A DNA stretch of 64,000 bases from Marisa cornuarietis (taxonomy: Eukaryota > Mollusca > Gastropoda > Architaenioglossa > Ampullariidae). Below, in pieces: positions 35,695-46,904 of this stretch; position 1 is the first letter of the stretch, and each line of letters opens with the position of its first letter. The translations under genes and the position numbers were made by a program. The DNA is taken from NCBI GenBank assembly GCA_004794655.1, contig SMMW01000080.1, forward strand, positions 148,501 to 212,500, written 5' to 3'. Below the pieces are notes generated by a model. That model saw nothing but the letters and a program-made list of their open reading frames with translations. It had not been told where the DNA came from and did not search any database.

Positions 35695-35965
35695 CAGGGG
35701 CCAGTTGCACAACACGTTTCTAAATCTTAAAACTGTTCTAAAGAAGCAAAATCTCTTCTTAGCCATTTTGATGCATTGCAGAAAAACATACAAAAAAATT
35801 GTACTAACAGGACGGAAAGTCAGACTTAAACAACTTTATCTTACTTAAAGCAGTTTTAGTTTTAAAAAGTCTAAAATTGTGGTATGCACTTTAAACTAAT
35901 TATCTAAAAAGAATTAAGGCCTAAAAGTGTTTAAATTTAGAAATGTGTTGTACAACTGGCCCCAG
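35695..35965. mobile_element. MITE copy 1 (CAGGGGCCAGTTG ends)
   Basis: The left end CAGGGGCCAGTTGCACAACA and the right end, inverted, C-T-GGGGCCAGTTGTACAACA, form a terminal inverted repeat of about 25 bases around a 220-base non-coding core. The core holds CAGGACGGAAAGTCAGACTT. The same element recurs at 36309 and, inverted, at 42638. The superfamily is uncertain; the CAGGGG ends suggest hAT. Confidence 0.75.
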
Positions 35966-36308
35966 ATATAAATCTAAGTACATTTTTTATTTTGTTTTTA
36001 GCAGTGGACAGTAAAAGGGTCATCGTCCTAATGCTTTGTCACAGGTCATATCGTCAAATGGTCATATATCAATGTCATGTTAAAGATCTAATGACGTGTA
36101 ATTTTTATACAACTCAGTGTATATAAACTCATTTCAAAATACATGTAATATTTCCCCAAATCTGGGTGAATACTCCTTCCCAACCTTTTGTTCTCTAGGT
36201 CCACGCCAAGAAACATTACATGTACAAATATGTCTAATTAACACATGGATTCAGCTCTATCACTGGCTGAAGCGTTGACAACATAAACTTGTCTATGTAC
36301 AATCCTGG

Positions 36309-36572
36309 CGCTGGTTGCACATGTTTCTAAACCTTAAAACTGTCCTAAAGAAGCACAGTCTCGTCTAAGCCATTTAGATGCATTGCACAAGATCATACAA
36401 AACATTGTACTGACAGGACGGAAAGTCAGACTTAAACAACTTTATCTTACTTAAAGCAAGTTTAGTTTTTAAAATGTTTAAATTGTGGTGTGCATTTTAA
36501 AACTTATTATCTAAAAAGATTTAAGCCCTAAAAGTGTTTAAAATTAGAAATGTGTTGTGCGACTGGCCCCTG
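36309..36572. mobile_element. MITE copy 2, same family and orientation as copy 1
   Basis: The body matches copy 1 closely, including ACAGGACGGAAAGTCAGACT. The left end is eroded (CTGGTTGCAC) and the right end reads CGACTGGCCCCTG. It lies only 344 bases from copy 1 in the same orientation. Confidence 0.73.
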
Positions 36573-39500
36573 AAGTCTGTCGACCTCTTCAATACCTTCA
36601 GACTTTGCTAAACACAGTCACATATTCGACCTATGTCCTGCTAAGAACACCCTTTATCCTGACAGCATGCCAAAGAACATACCAGTATGTGAGGACTTTT
36701 GAAGTCATAAGACCGGCTTTAATATTTTGTGGCTTGCGAACTTTATTTATTCAGAAATAAATATGAAGAAATTTTTTCGGAGCAGAAGCATGCGAATGTT
36801 AATATTAAAGTAAATTACGCAGAGTCTTTCATCTCGAAATTATCACATCTTACAACAAAACTGGAATCCAGCTTATACACATGCCTCTGGTACAGACCTC
36901 AAAAAGGCTTCTAATTTTTTTTTATAATTTGGGGAAAACTATTCACTGGTTTGAAACTGATATTCAGTTACGTTTCATCATATATGTTTCGCTGCTTATC
37001 AGATCCTGGAGCTTTTTAAGCCTTAATTTTAAACTACACCAAAACGTTTGCTATTAAGCTTTTGATTCCTTTTAACTTTGATGTTTTACAGAGGGTGTTC
37101 AGTGCGGTGTATTTTGAAAAGGTAGCGAAAGCATTAGATTATATGAAATGTGTACAAACATGCTGATTAAATGTCTTAACGATATTTCTTCTAAATTTTC
37201 GTGAATCTGTCTAAGCTTCAACATCCACCTTGGTCTCGATAAGCACATATGAACTTAAACCCTATTTATTTAACTCTATAAAATATGATTTGGCATTGTC
37301 GTTTTGATCAATTTAATACACTATAATATTATGCTTAAGTGCATTAATAGTATATTTACAATTATGCATGGTACGTAGGTAGGCCTTTAATAATCCCTCC
37401 TTATTTTACCACGCAACACAACAGTTAAAGCAGACAGGCCTATTTTCACTGTTGTGGTGAGTTACTTTCTACAGCAGTCCTTTCTTTCACAGATTGGCAT
37501 GAAGAGACATAATGCTGAAGTGAGTTTGTCGAGGACATACCCATCATTTACTTGGTACGTGGGTTAATTGAGACCAGGGTATGGAGCTTGGCACGGAAGA
37601 ATGGAGTGAATTATTACTCCATCCACCACTGTTACAGTCTTCAAAGCGCGCGCTGCTTCATCTTCGTCTTTCACCGACACATTTTTCTTTTTTTTTTTTG
37701 TTGTTGTTCTTGTTTTTGTGTTACACGCGTGAAAACCTTCACTACCTTCTTTTAGGACAAGAGATAAAGGGGTGATGATGATGCCTTCTCTGTCTAGACT
37801 GAACAAGCGATTGAGCACACTTTGAGTTCCTGAGGAAAGATGAACCGTTAACCTGCTCGCTGCTGGATGCCACAACAGCTACACAACTTCGATGCAAACT
37901 GCAAACCACGTTGAAACGGTGCTACTATTTATAACATTTATTGTTTTGTATCAACGATGCGTTTTATGATGGTTAATCAATTTATACAACCATTCAATAA
38001 GAAGCTGCAATTACACGTAATATTTGCTTCATATAGGCAACAAAGCGTATTTTTCATTTTACTGCCGGTCGGTAAATCAATCGCTAGTTTTTCTAGCGTT
38101 TCGTCACATGAACACACAGCAATTGATTTATCATGGATTAAGTGTCCTATAAAACTAGATAAGTATCGTCGTGATCACGATCATCATTGTTATCGATGAC
38201 GTCATTATTATCAGCACCGCTACAAGTTATTAAGTTCAAACTTTGACAGGTGGTACATACTATCACCAAACCTGTCAACATGCAGTGAGTGTTTTGTCAC
38301 AATCAATCCATGGTCATATAGACGAGATCTGTTTAGGTCATGGCTCAACGGTTTAACGAACATTCTTTCAACAAGAACAACGGAAACCTGTCATAAACTG
38401 TGATATTTATTTCAAAATAAGAATTAGACAATTGTGAAACCTTACTCAAGCTTTCTTTCTTTTAACATTTAATCATCCAGTATTTTAATCTTATTTTTTT
38501 AATTATTGAATGAAAATTGGTTAAGCCATGGCTAAAAATGGCTTTTCGTAGGCAAGTGAACTGTACGGTGAGTCATTTAAACTAGGGTGGTAGCATCAGT
38601 GCAGCACCCACATATTTAGTTCCGACTCTAGCTGTCAATTTACTTCATTGGCGAGAAATCATAGTATAAGGGTTATAATCAGCTTTAGAACAAAGAGAAC
38701 AGTTCATAAACCGACTGCACTCTTTGGAAAATGAACTGACAGCTACGTATAGCACACGACATATGGCGATCCCATTCAGACCTGGCGGCCTGAGCCGACC
38801 CACATTCAAAACCCGATATTTCCGTCTGGGAGCGGCGTTGGAGATGTGCGCTGAACTTCTTGGAGTGACAAGCACTCACAGTATGTGTGCACTAGGTGTA
38901 CGTGAGGGTTTTATACCGGTGTGGCCACATTTGCGGAAGTGGGTTAGTCACAGGCAACTGCTTCATAACGTAGAGAATAACAAGAGAAAACACCGAAGTG
39001 GACGTACAACATCAGGATGGCAAAAATGTCATTTGATACAATGATTTACTGAACGAAAGAATTTATATAAGGTTTCAATCAAACTGACATATCTAGAATA
39101 CCAAGCAACAGATTTGAGACATTTTTGCGGTTTTAATGACCCATCAGTATCTCCCGCGACACTTAATCGCGTTTCTTTTGATACTAAGGGGTAGAGGGGA
39201 GAAACTAGAATCATCATAAATCAAGTATGTCTTCGAGTCGTAAAACCATGGACACGAGCCAGTCAAGCTCTAATCTTTAGTGTTGTAAAAGAAGACGGAA
39301 TAAGATTAGGATATTCTCAGCCCCTTGCAACATTATCTGTCCCCCGTTTTGCCGATTTCCTCTTTTTTTTGCGGGATCGCGTTTCTACAACACATGAACG
39401 ATGTGCAGAAAGCTGTTAAAAAAGAAGGAAGTTTTAGTTTAAAAGTTTCAGGTTGTTGTCCTTAAAAACATCAACTTCATTTACTCACGTCAGGTGGTTT

Positions 39501-40050
39501 GTCAGATCCTTCACCATGTTTGCTGTAGCCACCCTCTTCTGGACTGCATGGTTTTTCCCTTTAAAGCCCAATAAATTTTCACGTTAGCCCCGTCATTTGA
39601 GTCATCACATCGCCTGTTTTTTTTCTGGGCGAATTCCTTTATTATCGTCTACCTTTCTTTTCGCTCCTTATACCACGCTTTCTTGAATCACTATGTCTGT
39701 AATGTAATACAGTCTAAAGTACGAAGTGACAAGTCAAAACTGATGTGAGCACACATACCGCAGCTCTGTGACCTTAACAATACACGGTAGGGAACGAAGT
39801 TGTCTCAATTGGATTCTAAGAAAAGGCATGTGAAAAGATTGTAGAATTAGCTGCCAACTATTTCGCACAGATGACCGTTAAAAAAGTGCTACTAATACGG
39901 AGGAGCAATATGTTTGCTTTTAGTTAAAAACATGTTCAACAAATTTTCATTTTAATCTTTTAATTCTGCTCCTTTCCTATTTTGTTGAACGATTTTTCTG
40001 TTCAGCTGCAAGATCATCTGTCTCCATACTAAGTCACTGCTGGAATGGTA
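36573..40050. other. Gene-poor stretch
   Basis: No supportable exon was seen. Open frames near 37560-37870 and 38645-39044 overlap on opposite strands without splice or homology support. A poly-T run lies near 37687. Confidence 0.4.
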
Positions 40051-40054
40051 ATTA

Positions 40055-40262
40055 TGAAGCCGAGGGGCTAGCTATGGGCAGGATTGACAGGAAGTCGATG
40101 GGTTAGCTATAGGCAGGATTGACAGGAAGACGAGAGATTATGGGCAGGATTGACAGGAAGCCGAGGGGTTGGCGATAGGCAGGATTGACAGGAAGACGAG
40201 AGGTTATGGGCAGGATTGGCAGGAAGCCGAGGGGTTAGCTGTGAACAGGACTGACAGAAAGC
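40055..40262. repeat. Minisatellite, ~30-36-bp unit
   Basis: About six imperfect units, each containing GGCAGGATTGACAGGAAG and alternating between a CCGAGGGGTTAGCTAT and an ACGAGAGGTTATG filler. Open frames across it are repeat artefacts. Confidence 0.85.
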
Positions 40263-40451
40263 ATTGGGGCTGCCCAGACCCAGGTAATCAGCTGACAATC
40301 AAGGTACGCGTCGTGTGTACAGTCCAAAGCAGTGACTGCAGAGGACTTGCTAGGGCTGTAGCCATTGATCGGAGGTAATGCAAACTCTTTATCATAGCTA
40401 CTGCCCAAGGCTCTAGGGTGTTGGTTGTCTTTCCTTCGCAGCCGAGGTTAC

Positions 40452-40609
40452 CTCCCCAAATAGTCTGCAACTCGGTCGCTTGCTTCTATGTTGTTTCTCT
40501 GCTCCTTCTCCAGGTACCCAGGAAGACAGGCGATTTGCTGTCGCAGAAGGTCCATTACGTCGACTAGGATAACCTCTAGAACCTCAAAAGAACGATCGTA
40601 GATAGCTTG
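40452..40609 (-). CDS. Orphan coding-like exon of an unknown minus-strand gene
   Basis: A CACTGGCAG acceptor (just after a GT-repeat) and a GAG/GTAACC donor bracket 52 open codons plus two bases. The peptide includes AIYDRSFEVLEVILVDVMDL and CLPGYLEKEQRNNIEASDRV: acidic, helical and free of low complexity, which looks coding. No partner exon was found on either side, and no family is recognised. It may belong to a gene whose other exons were missed or to a decayed gene. Confidence 0.35.
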
Positions 40610-41304
40610 CTGCCAGTGACACACACACACACACACACTGCAAGATACTGTTGCTATGGAGATTAAAGTAATGGACACATCTACTGAGTCTTTTCTTCCG
40701 TTTAAAGGAGAACGCCATTTACTTAATTAAGGATGGCTGGGCTGTCTCCCTGTTCTTGTTTCCCCGTGACCTTTTCTCTTCCCTCCCGTGCCGGATGCAC
40801 TCAGTTTTTATGCTTGTAGTTATCTCTCCGACATAAACTGAACTAAAGATACTGGATAGATCCTGCGCACGCTGTACTAAACTGAAGCCACCACGCAAGC
40901 ATTCTACTATTCGTAATGTCACACAAACAAACAGATTGACACCTACCTCCTCAGTTTTGAAATCAAAGAACTAAAGCAGTTCCATAAAACAAACCGGAAG
41001 CAACGCTGACAGATTATGAAAAAAACAAACATACACAACACAGTGATCAGACATCGCAGATACGGAGACAGTACACCTTCGCGAATAGCAATCAACCAGA
41101 GACAGTCATTAGGTTTAGTAAGTGCTTCCCGCCAATCACTCTGTCATTCAACTGGCTTTTCTCCTTTGTAGATTTAAAAACAGTTTTAATTACACTCTGT
41201 GATGTTTATGCAATATCAAAGCAAAAAAAAAATATTTCGAAAAATCACAGCGCTTAGAGTACAAAAGGGTTACGCTGAGTAGTCTGTCTGGAATGGACTA
41301 GGGT

Positions 41305-41507
41305 GTGAAGGTGTCAAAAGGCTACATCGCCCCATCCAACGGTCCGAACGGGGTAAATGTGCAGTGTCAGCGCACGCACCTGACATTTCCCTCCATCTCA
41401 GAAACTTGTGACGTCATGCATTTTATGCATGCATGTAAAGGAGAGTGTCGGGACCTCAGCCTGCAAGCGGAAAACGTGCAAGACCTCATTTCCCGTGAAG
41501 TTACAAG
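41305..41507 (+). other. Probable 5' non-coding exon of the axonemal candidate gene
   Basis: An open stretch ends at a good donor (TTACAAG before GTAAGA at 41508). In its open frame it ends in phase 2, which does not fit the next exon at 41722. It is therefore better read as 5' UTR, with translation starting at the ATG at 41731. The upstream boundary is unknown. Confidence 0.35.
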
Positions 41508-41721
41508 GTAAGATACACAGACTTCTATACTCTGTGTGGTGGTAAGACAGCTAATTGGACAACACTTCATTAGCATGTGATGAAAACTTTGGGACTGGCT
41601 GCGACCCTAGATGTCATGGTGGCTGCAAGGGATGGTTGCGAGTATCGTTTCGGAAATAAAAGAGCTTCGCAACTTTAAAAAAGTGTTACAGGCTAATGAC
41701 AGCACGCTCTTCTGCTTTCAG

Positions 41722-43554
41722 CTTAACGCCATGTTTGACTCGGCTAACCTTAATGGACTAGAGAAGAAAGAACCTCGACTGCTGATTGCAGACCAGATTC
41801 TGGCAAAATCTTGTGCAATGGAAGCAGCAGAGAGGGTATATTCTGGCAATAATATAGTTACCCGAGATATGTTTCTACTTACACATCGATGTGTCAAAAT
41901 TTTTCTTTCAAATCAACAATCCATTCTCAAAGGGGACAAACTAATGACAGCGGTGTGTGATATAAATGTATCATGGAAGTTAACTTTAGTTTTGAGTTCG
42001 ATCGAGGTTACTACCTGCTAATACTTAAGTAGCTTTCTCCTCCAACTTGCTTGTGAATCGTTGGGTAACGCTGTTCGGTTCTACTAAACCCTTCCTCAGA
42101 CTGAGTTTGTTTTTGTTTTTTTTTGGAACTGTTTTTCCCATTCTGGCTTCAGTTCTCTTCAACCCGGCTGGTTTGCATTAGCACATTTTTTTACTTACAT
42201 AAAAATGATAATAGATTTCACACGGTGAACGGGCCTTGGGGGTAAATTAATGTATCGCAACAGAGCTACGATTGTTTGTGCCACTGCGCCTGCAGAGGGG
42301 GCGGAGCACGTTGTCGAATATACAACGACCAGAAGGTTCTACAAGGAGCAAGGCGTATTTAAACCTGTATTGACTTGTCCTTCACCTGTTGCACTCGTAA
42401 AACCTGAAGCCGAAGTATGATTTTCACACACTTCGCTTTTCTGCCTGATGTATATGTTACTCCGTTTCTGGTACAAATTACAAAAAAAAAGAAAAAAGAA
42501 AATTAAAGACGCGAAAGTAAAAGCAAAAGTTCTAAAAAGAAAAAAACTAAAAACACAAAAATCCAACAAAAACCACAAAAATCCTCAAAAAAAAAAAAAA
42601 AAAAAAAAAAAACCGGCCTAGGTTTTTTAAAAAAAACCTGGTGCCAGTTGCATAACACATTTCTAATTTTAAACACTTTAGGCCTTAAATCTACTTAGAT
42701 AATCAGTTTAAAGTGCACACCACAATTTTAGAATTTTTAAAACTAAAATTACTTTAAGTAAGATAAAGTTGTTTAAGTCTGATTTTCCGTCCTGTCAGTA
42801 CAATTTTTTTGTATGTTCTTGTGCAATGCATCTAAATGACAGTGAAGAGATTTTGCTTCGTTAGAACAGGTTTAAGGTTTAGAAACATGTTGTGCAACTG
42901 GCCCCAGTTTGCGCGCCATACGTTTGCACAAACTGATGAACACGATGGCGTCTAACATGTCAGACAGTCAGCAGCGTGTTTTGTGATGGCATTCAGAAGG
43001 CGTTACAAAACCACAGGGTAACAATAAATTAAAAAAAGTAAAGAAAACAAGTACTGACTGACTTTGCTGGACCCCAGAATCGCTAATTAAGCTTGCACAG
43101 CTTTCTGCAGTCAAAGACAAAGACTGAAGTTACGTTCACTTAGTTCACTCGCGACCTTTGCACATCTCTGTGCAAAAAAGTTGTAGTTTTAAATTCGCTG
43201 CTTCGGTCTAAATGTTTATGGAAAATACACTATTCCAGTCTGAAAGCTTGTATCAAATGTGTATTTCCAGTCTATTCTGGTTTATTCAACATTCGTTAGG
43301 TTTTTAGTCTAAAAACGAATACATCAACGTCGTTGTCCTCGTCGTCGCCATTATTGTCGTGTGAAATCAGGTCGTGGCTGAACAGGTCTGCGACTTCTGC
43401 TGAAACTAGGAAAGATATTTGCTGCGCACGAAAACTATTTCTCCTAGACACTACTTTTGCTCTTGGCAGGACACAGCAGCTGAAGCTATTTTAGCTGAAA
43501 GAGTAAAAATAAAGGCCTTGTTTATGCTACTGGAACAGAAAATGACGCTCTTGC
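41722..43554 (+). CDS. Candidate upstream coding exons of the axonemal candidate gene
   Basis: Exon 41722-41835 (acceptor TCTGCTTTCAG) has ATG at 41731 in an AACGCCATGT context. It codes MFDSANLNGLEKKEPRLLIA and on to EAAER, ending in phase 0. Exon 43470-43554 (acceptor TTGCTCTTGGCAG, donor GTAAGT) codes DTAAEAILAERVKIKALFML and on to TLL, phase 0 to phase 1. The phase-1 end fits the acceptor at 46905 and keeps the frame open. The residues are helix-prone and charged. Whether they join the downstream exons, or are replaced by the exon at 46292, needs transcript data. Confidence 0.45.
42638..42906. mobile_element. MITE copy 3, inverted relative to copies 1 and 2
   Basis: The ends CTGGTGCCAGTTGCATAACA and TGTGCAACTGGCCCCAG match the terminal repeats of copies 1 and 2. 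The core carries the reverse complement (AAGTCTGATTTTCCGTCCTG). A poly-A run lies directly to its left. It sits in an intron of the axonemal candidate gene. Confidence 0.73.
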
Positions 43555-46290
43555 GTAAGTGCCAATGTGTGTGTGTGTGTGTTTGTGTGTGTGCGTGTAT
43601 AAAAAAAAAATGCGAGTAATAAGCAGTATACGATGTGCGAGTGTAGACTGGCTTAGGGATCGACCGACTTGTGTGTAAAGGTTCTCTGCACTCTCCAGGC
43701 CTGTTCACTCATCTGCTGACAGGTGACTCGGTATAACGGCAGAAATAACACCAACATGTTCGCAGCAGCACTAGCCCCCCGGCCTCTACAGCACGTGTTT
43801 GCGCCACGAGATCTAACAAACATGGACGTGCAGTTATCTACACGCCAAGACTTTCATCGTGAGTTCATGCGCTTGACCGTGATAGCTACCTTGTGCTGGG
43901 TTTATGAAACCCACACATGCACATGAACACATTTCACACACACACACTCTCTCTCTCTCTCTCTCAAAGAGAACATCCCAGCAACCTCCCCCACCCCCAA
44001 TACACACACACACACACAAAACACACACGTCGTTTGAAAGAAGGAAGCCAAGAAGTATACTGATCAAAAGCAATATTTCGGGAAAGGCGGGAGAGGAAAA
44101 AAAGAAAGAAGGTTCAACGATGTCATGCACGCTAAAAATGAAGATTGACTTTCATGTAGGTCCAGAGAAAAGACATTTACTGGCACAGACATCACGACAG
44201 TGATCAACGACCTGCCCAACAAACAAAGCTCTACCAGTAGTCAAATCTTCTGCCTGCCACGCGGTGAAGTGGCTAGACGCTGAAGAAGGGGAGGAGGCAG
44301 GGCACTGGGCAACTAAGTGCAACGGGTTACAGGGGGGAATCGTAATCGTTGACTGGTAGTCTTCGAGACGTGCTGCCCCTGCTGCAGTTAAATCCGCGGT
44401 TAGAACAAAGGTGTCTCAATGAGGGGGAGAGCAAGATGCTTTAAAGTGCTTATAGCCTGCTGCTTGCTTCCTTCCTCACAACCCAATCCACCACCACCTC
44501 AGGCGTTTGTTGGTTATGATGATGATGATGATGATTATTATTATTTTGCTTTCCTTAGATTCAAACACAAATTGACGCAACTTTGGCAAACAACAGTTGA
44601 TTAAAACGTTCTTGTTTTCATGACTGTCGTTTGAAAGGATTTTTTTTTTCAAGCTAAGGAGAGGTAGGAGTGTGGGGTTGATAGGAAGTGTACGATTTAC
44701 ATCAGGTTTGGCTTTGCCATAAAAAGCTCTCTCCCTCTAAAATAAAACAAACAAAAACAAGCATACAAAAAATCCCCCACTTTTTGTGGTAATTGCAGCT
44801 GCAACAGAATGGAGGGGCAAGCTAGCTTTCTCTGATTTTCCGATAATTTGACACCCATAATGGTGAGAAAAGATCGGGTGACCCGGTTGAGGTCCCTGAT
44901 CTCTGCACCCAAGGAGCCAGTCAAAAAAGAGAAAAAGAGCACAATGAAGACTATATCCCCCTTCCCTCATCCTGGTTATTAGTGGAGAGGAAGAACCGTT
45001 GGTGGTACGATAATCTCTCTGACAGGCGCCCCAAACCACCATTTAGAAAGCATTTTGTTGATGCCCTCGCTGATTGCGGCGGGGTTTTTTTTTTTTTAAG
45101 CTCCAGACTGGTAAAATGCTCTACAGAGTTAAGTATAATTAGGCTTCCCGCAGAACAGGCAAGGAGTAAAAGGGTGAGAAGGTGAAGAGTAGACACATTT
45201 AAAAAAAAATAGGTTAACATTAAACAGTCCCTGGTCTTCTAGAAGCATGGACTTATTGCATGGACTTATTCCATGCTGCCTCTAGGTAATCGAGGAGTAT
45301 TAAGCCTGTAACAGTGTCGTCTTTCTTCTCCGCCTTCTTCCTCGGACATTGTGGAACTGAAAAGAGGGAATTAAAGTCGTTTAGATCCGCGCCGAGAAGA
45401 CATACAGCAACAGGAACCTTACTCTTCTAGGCGAACCTGTTGTGAGAAAAATTGTTCGCTTTCCACGCGAGCCTAGTCCAAAACTAATCCTGTGATTTCA
45501 CACAGAGGTATCAAACTCGTTTGGACAAAAAAAGTTCCTTGGCTTCTTTATACGAGAGGCTTATGAATAGAACAGTGGAAAAACTACTTGTCCTAGATTT
45601 TTTTAAAAAGTGATTATAAGTCACAAAACGGATTTAACTAGCTGGTCATGTATTTATTTTGGGAAATACAAGCTGCCAACCTTTATACGAAGAAAAGACG
45701 CGTAAGCCTGGTCCGTTAGCTGCTTTGCTGTTGCTGATGATAAGGGATCTATTCAACAATAACTAACACTTTTTAAAAAGATAAATATTTGTTTCCACAC
45801 CGAAGCCGATGGGTCCATTTTAATAGCAACCCCTTCTGTTTTATCAAGGATATATAAAATCAAAATTTTTGCATATGCTTATACACCTACATGCTTATCA
45901 AAACTACTTTAATTCACCACCTATTCATTTTGTTTTTGTGTACTGATTAAATAAGTCAGAGATTTAACAATGTGTGATATCTCAAGATAAAATCTCAAAA
46001 AGATCAACTTCGTGACGATTTGCAATACTTATGTCCCTTGAACGGCTCTTTTTTGCTACCTTTCATGTTTTCCCGACGGTTGCTAACCAGGCAGCGCTAC
46101 AATCACTAAGGAAGCACCTCCACCACGGAGTGGTAGAGAGGGAAAACAGAAAGTTCTGTGAGTGGTCAGATCGTTTTCTCTGTCCCTCCTCTGTGCTTCA
46201 AACATCTTCAAAAGCCGAGTGTTTTTAGCGGAAGTAGTCCAAAAGGCCTCCCTCTTAAGGTAATACGATCTTGTTAAAAAAGAAGACCGC
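43555..46290. other. Intron/intergenic stretch with microsatellites
   Basis: No exon with support was found. It contains GT, CA/CT and GAT/ATT microsatellites near 43565, 43938-44030 and 44516-44545. If the upstream exons at 41.7-43.5 kb belong to the downstream gene, this is its intron. Otherwise the last few hundred bases before 46292 are a promoter. Confidence 0.35.
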
Positions 46291-46291
46291 C

Positions 46292-46558
46292 ATGGAACTA
46301 TCACAAGCGCGCGATTCCTTGAAGAATGCCTTAAATACGGTTAAAGCTGACATTCGCGAAATTCTGCAGTCTGGAAACTTTTACTGTACTGAAGAAATTG
46401 CCAGAGAACTGACGGCTATCGATAATGGACTAGAACATCTTAAACTGGACAACCGACTGCTGCTTTCCGATGAACGGAACGGCTCTTTCCTATCATCCGA
46501 ATCGCAAGCGTCTGTAGCTGGCAAGTATTTAAAGAATCAAAGGACATGTGTTTTAACT
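46292..46558 (+). CDS. Candidate first coding exon (alternative start) of the axonemal candidate gene
   Basis: The ATG at 46292 has a near-perfect Kozak context (GACCGCCATGG). It opens MELSQARDSLKNALNTVKAD, a helical acidic/basic stretch, then CTEEIARELTAIDNGLEHLK. The best donor is ACT before GTAAGT (phase 0), which would join in frame to exon 47547. An earlier GTAGCT donor at 46513 is also phase 0. Neither fits the phase-1 acceptor at 46905. It therefore looks like an alternative first exon that skips 46905-47116, or else the start of a separate gene. Confidence 0.5.
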
Positions 46559-46904
46559 GTAAGTTAGAGAAAGAACGAACGATCACATTTTTCTGTGGAA
46601 ATCCAAAATTTTATTGCAACAGCATGAGATGAGATTTTAATAAATTATTACCAATCTCTCCACTCTCGTGGAATAGAAAATGGATGTTAAAAAATGTCAC
46701 GAACGTGTGCTTAAAGTCTAGGGAAGGGTAATGTTAAAGTATTGAACATGTTCTGGCCAGACATGCTAGGTGGAGTTCAAGCTATTCTAGGACTTTTTCC
46801 GTGCCAACTTTTCTCATCCATTCCATTTTCCTGCATCAAAATATTATATAAATTTTAAAAATAATCACAGATTAAACCATTTCCATGAACATGTGATGTA
46901 TTAG

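Noticed and set aside
38645..39044. Open frames on both strands, up to 106 codons
   Set aside because: Neither strand shows splice signals, a good start or a recognisable motif. It may be a repeat fragment, but that could not be supported.
46031..46228. Plus-strand open frame just upstream of the 46292 start
   Set aside because: It has no Kozak start, no splice signal and no family resemblance; it is probably promoter or intron sequence.
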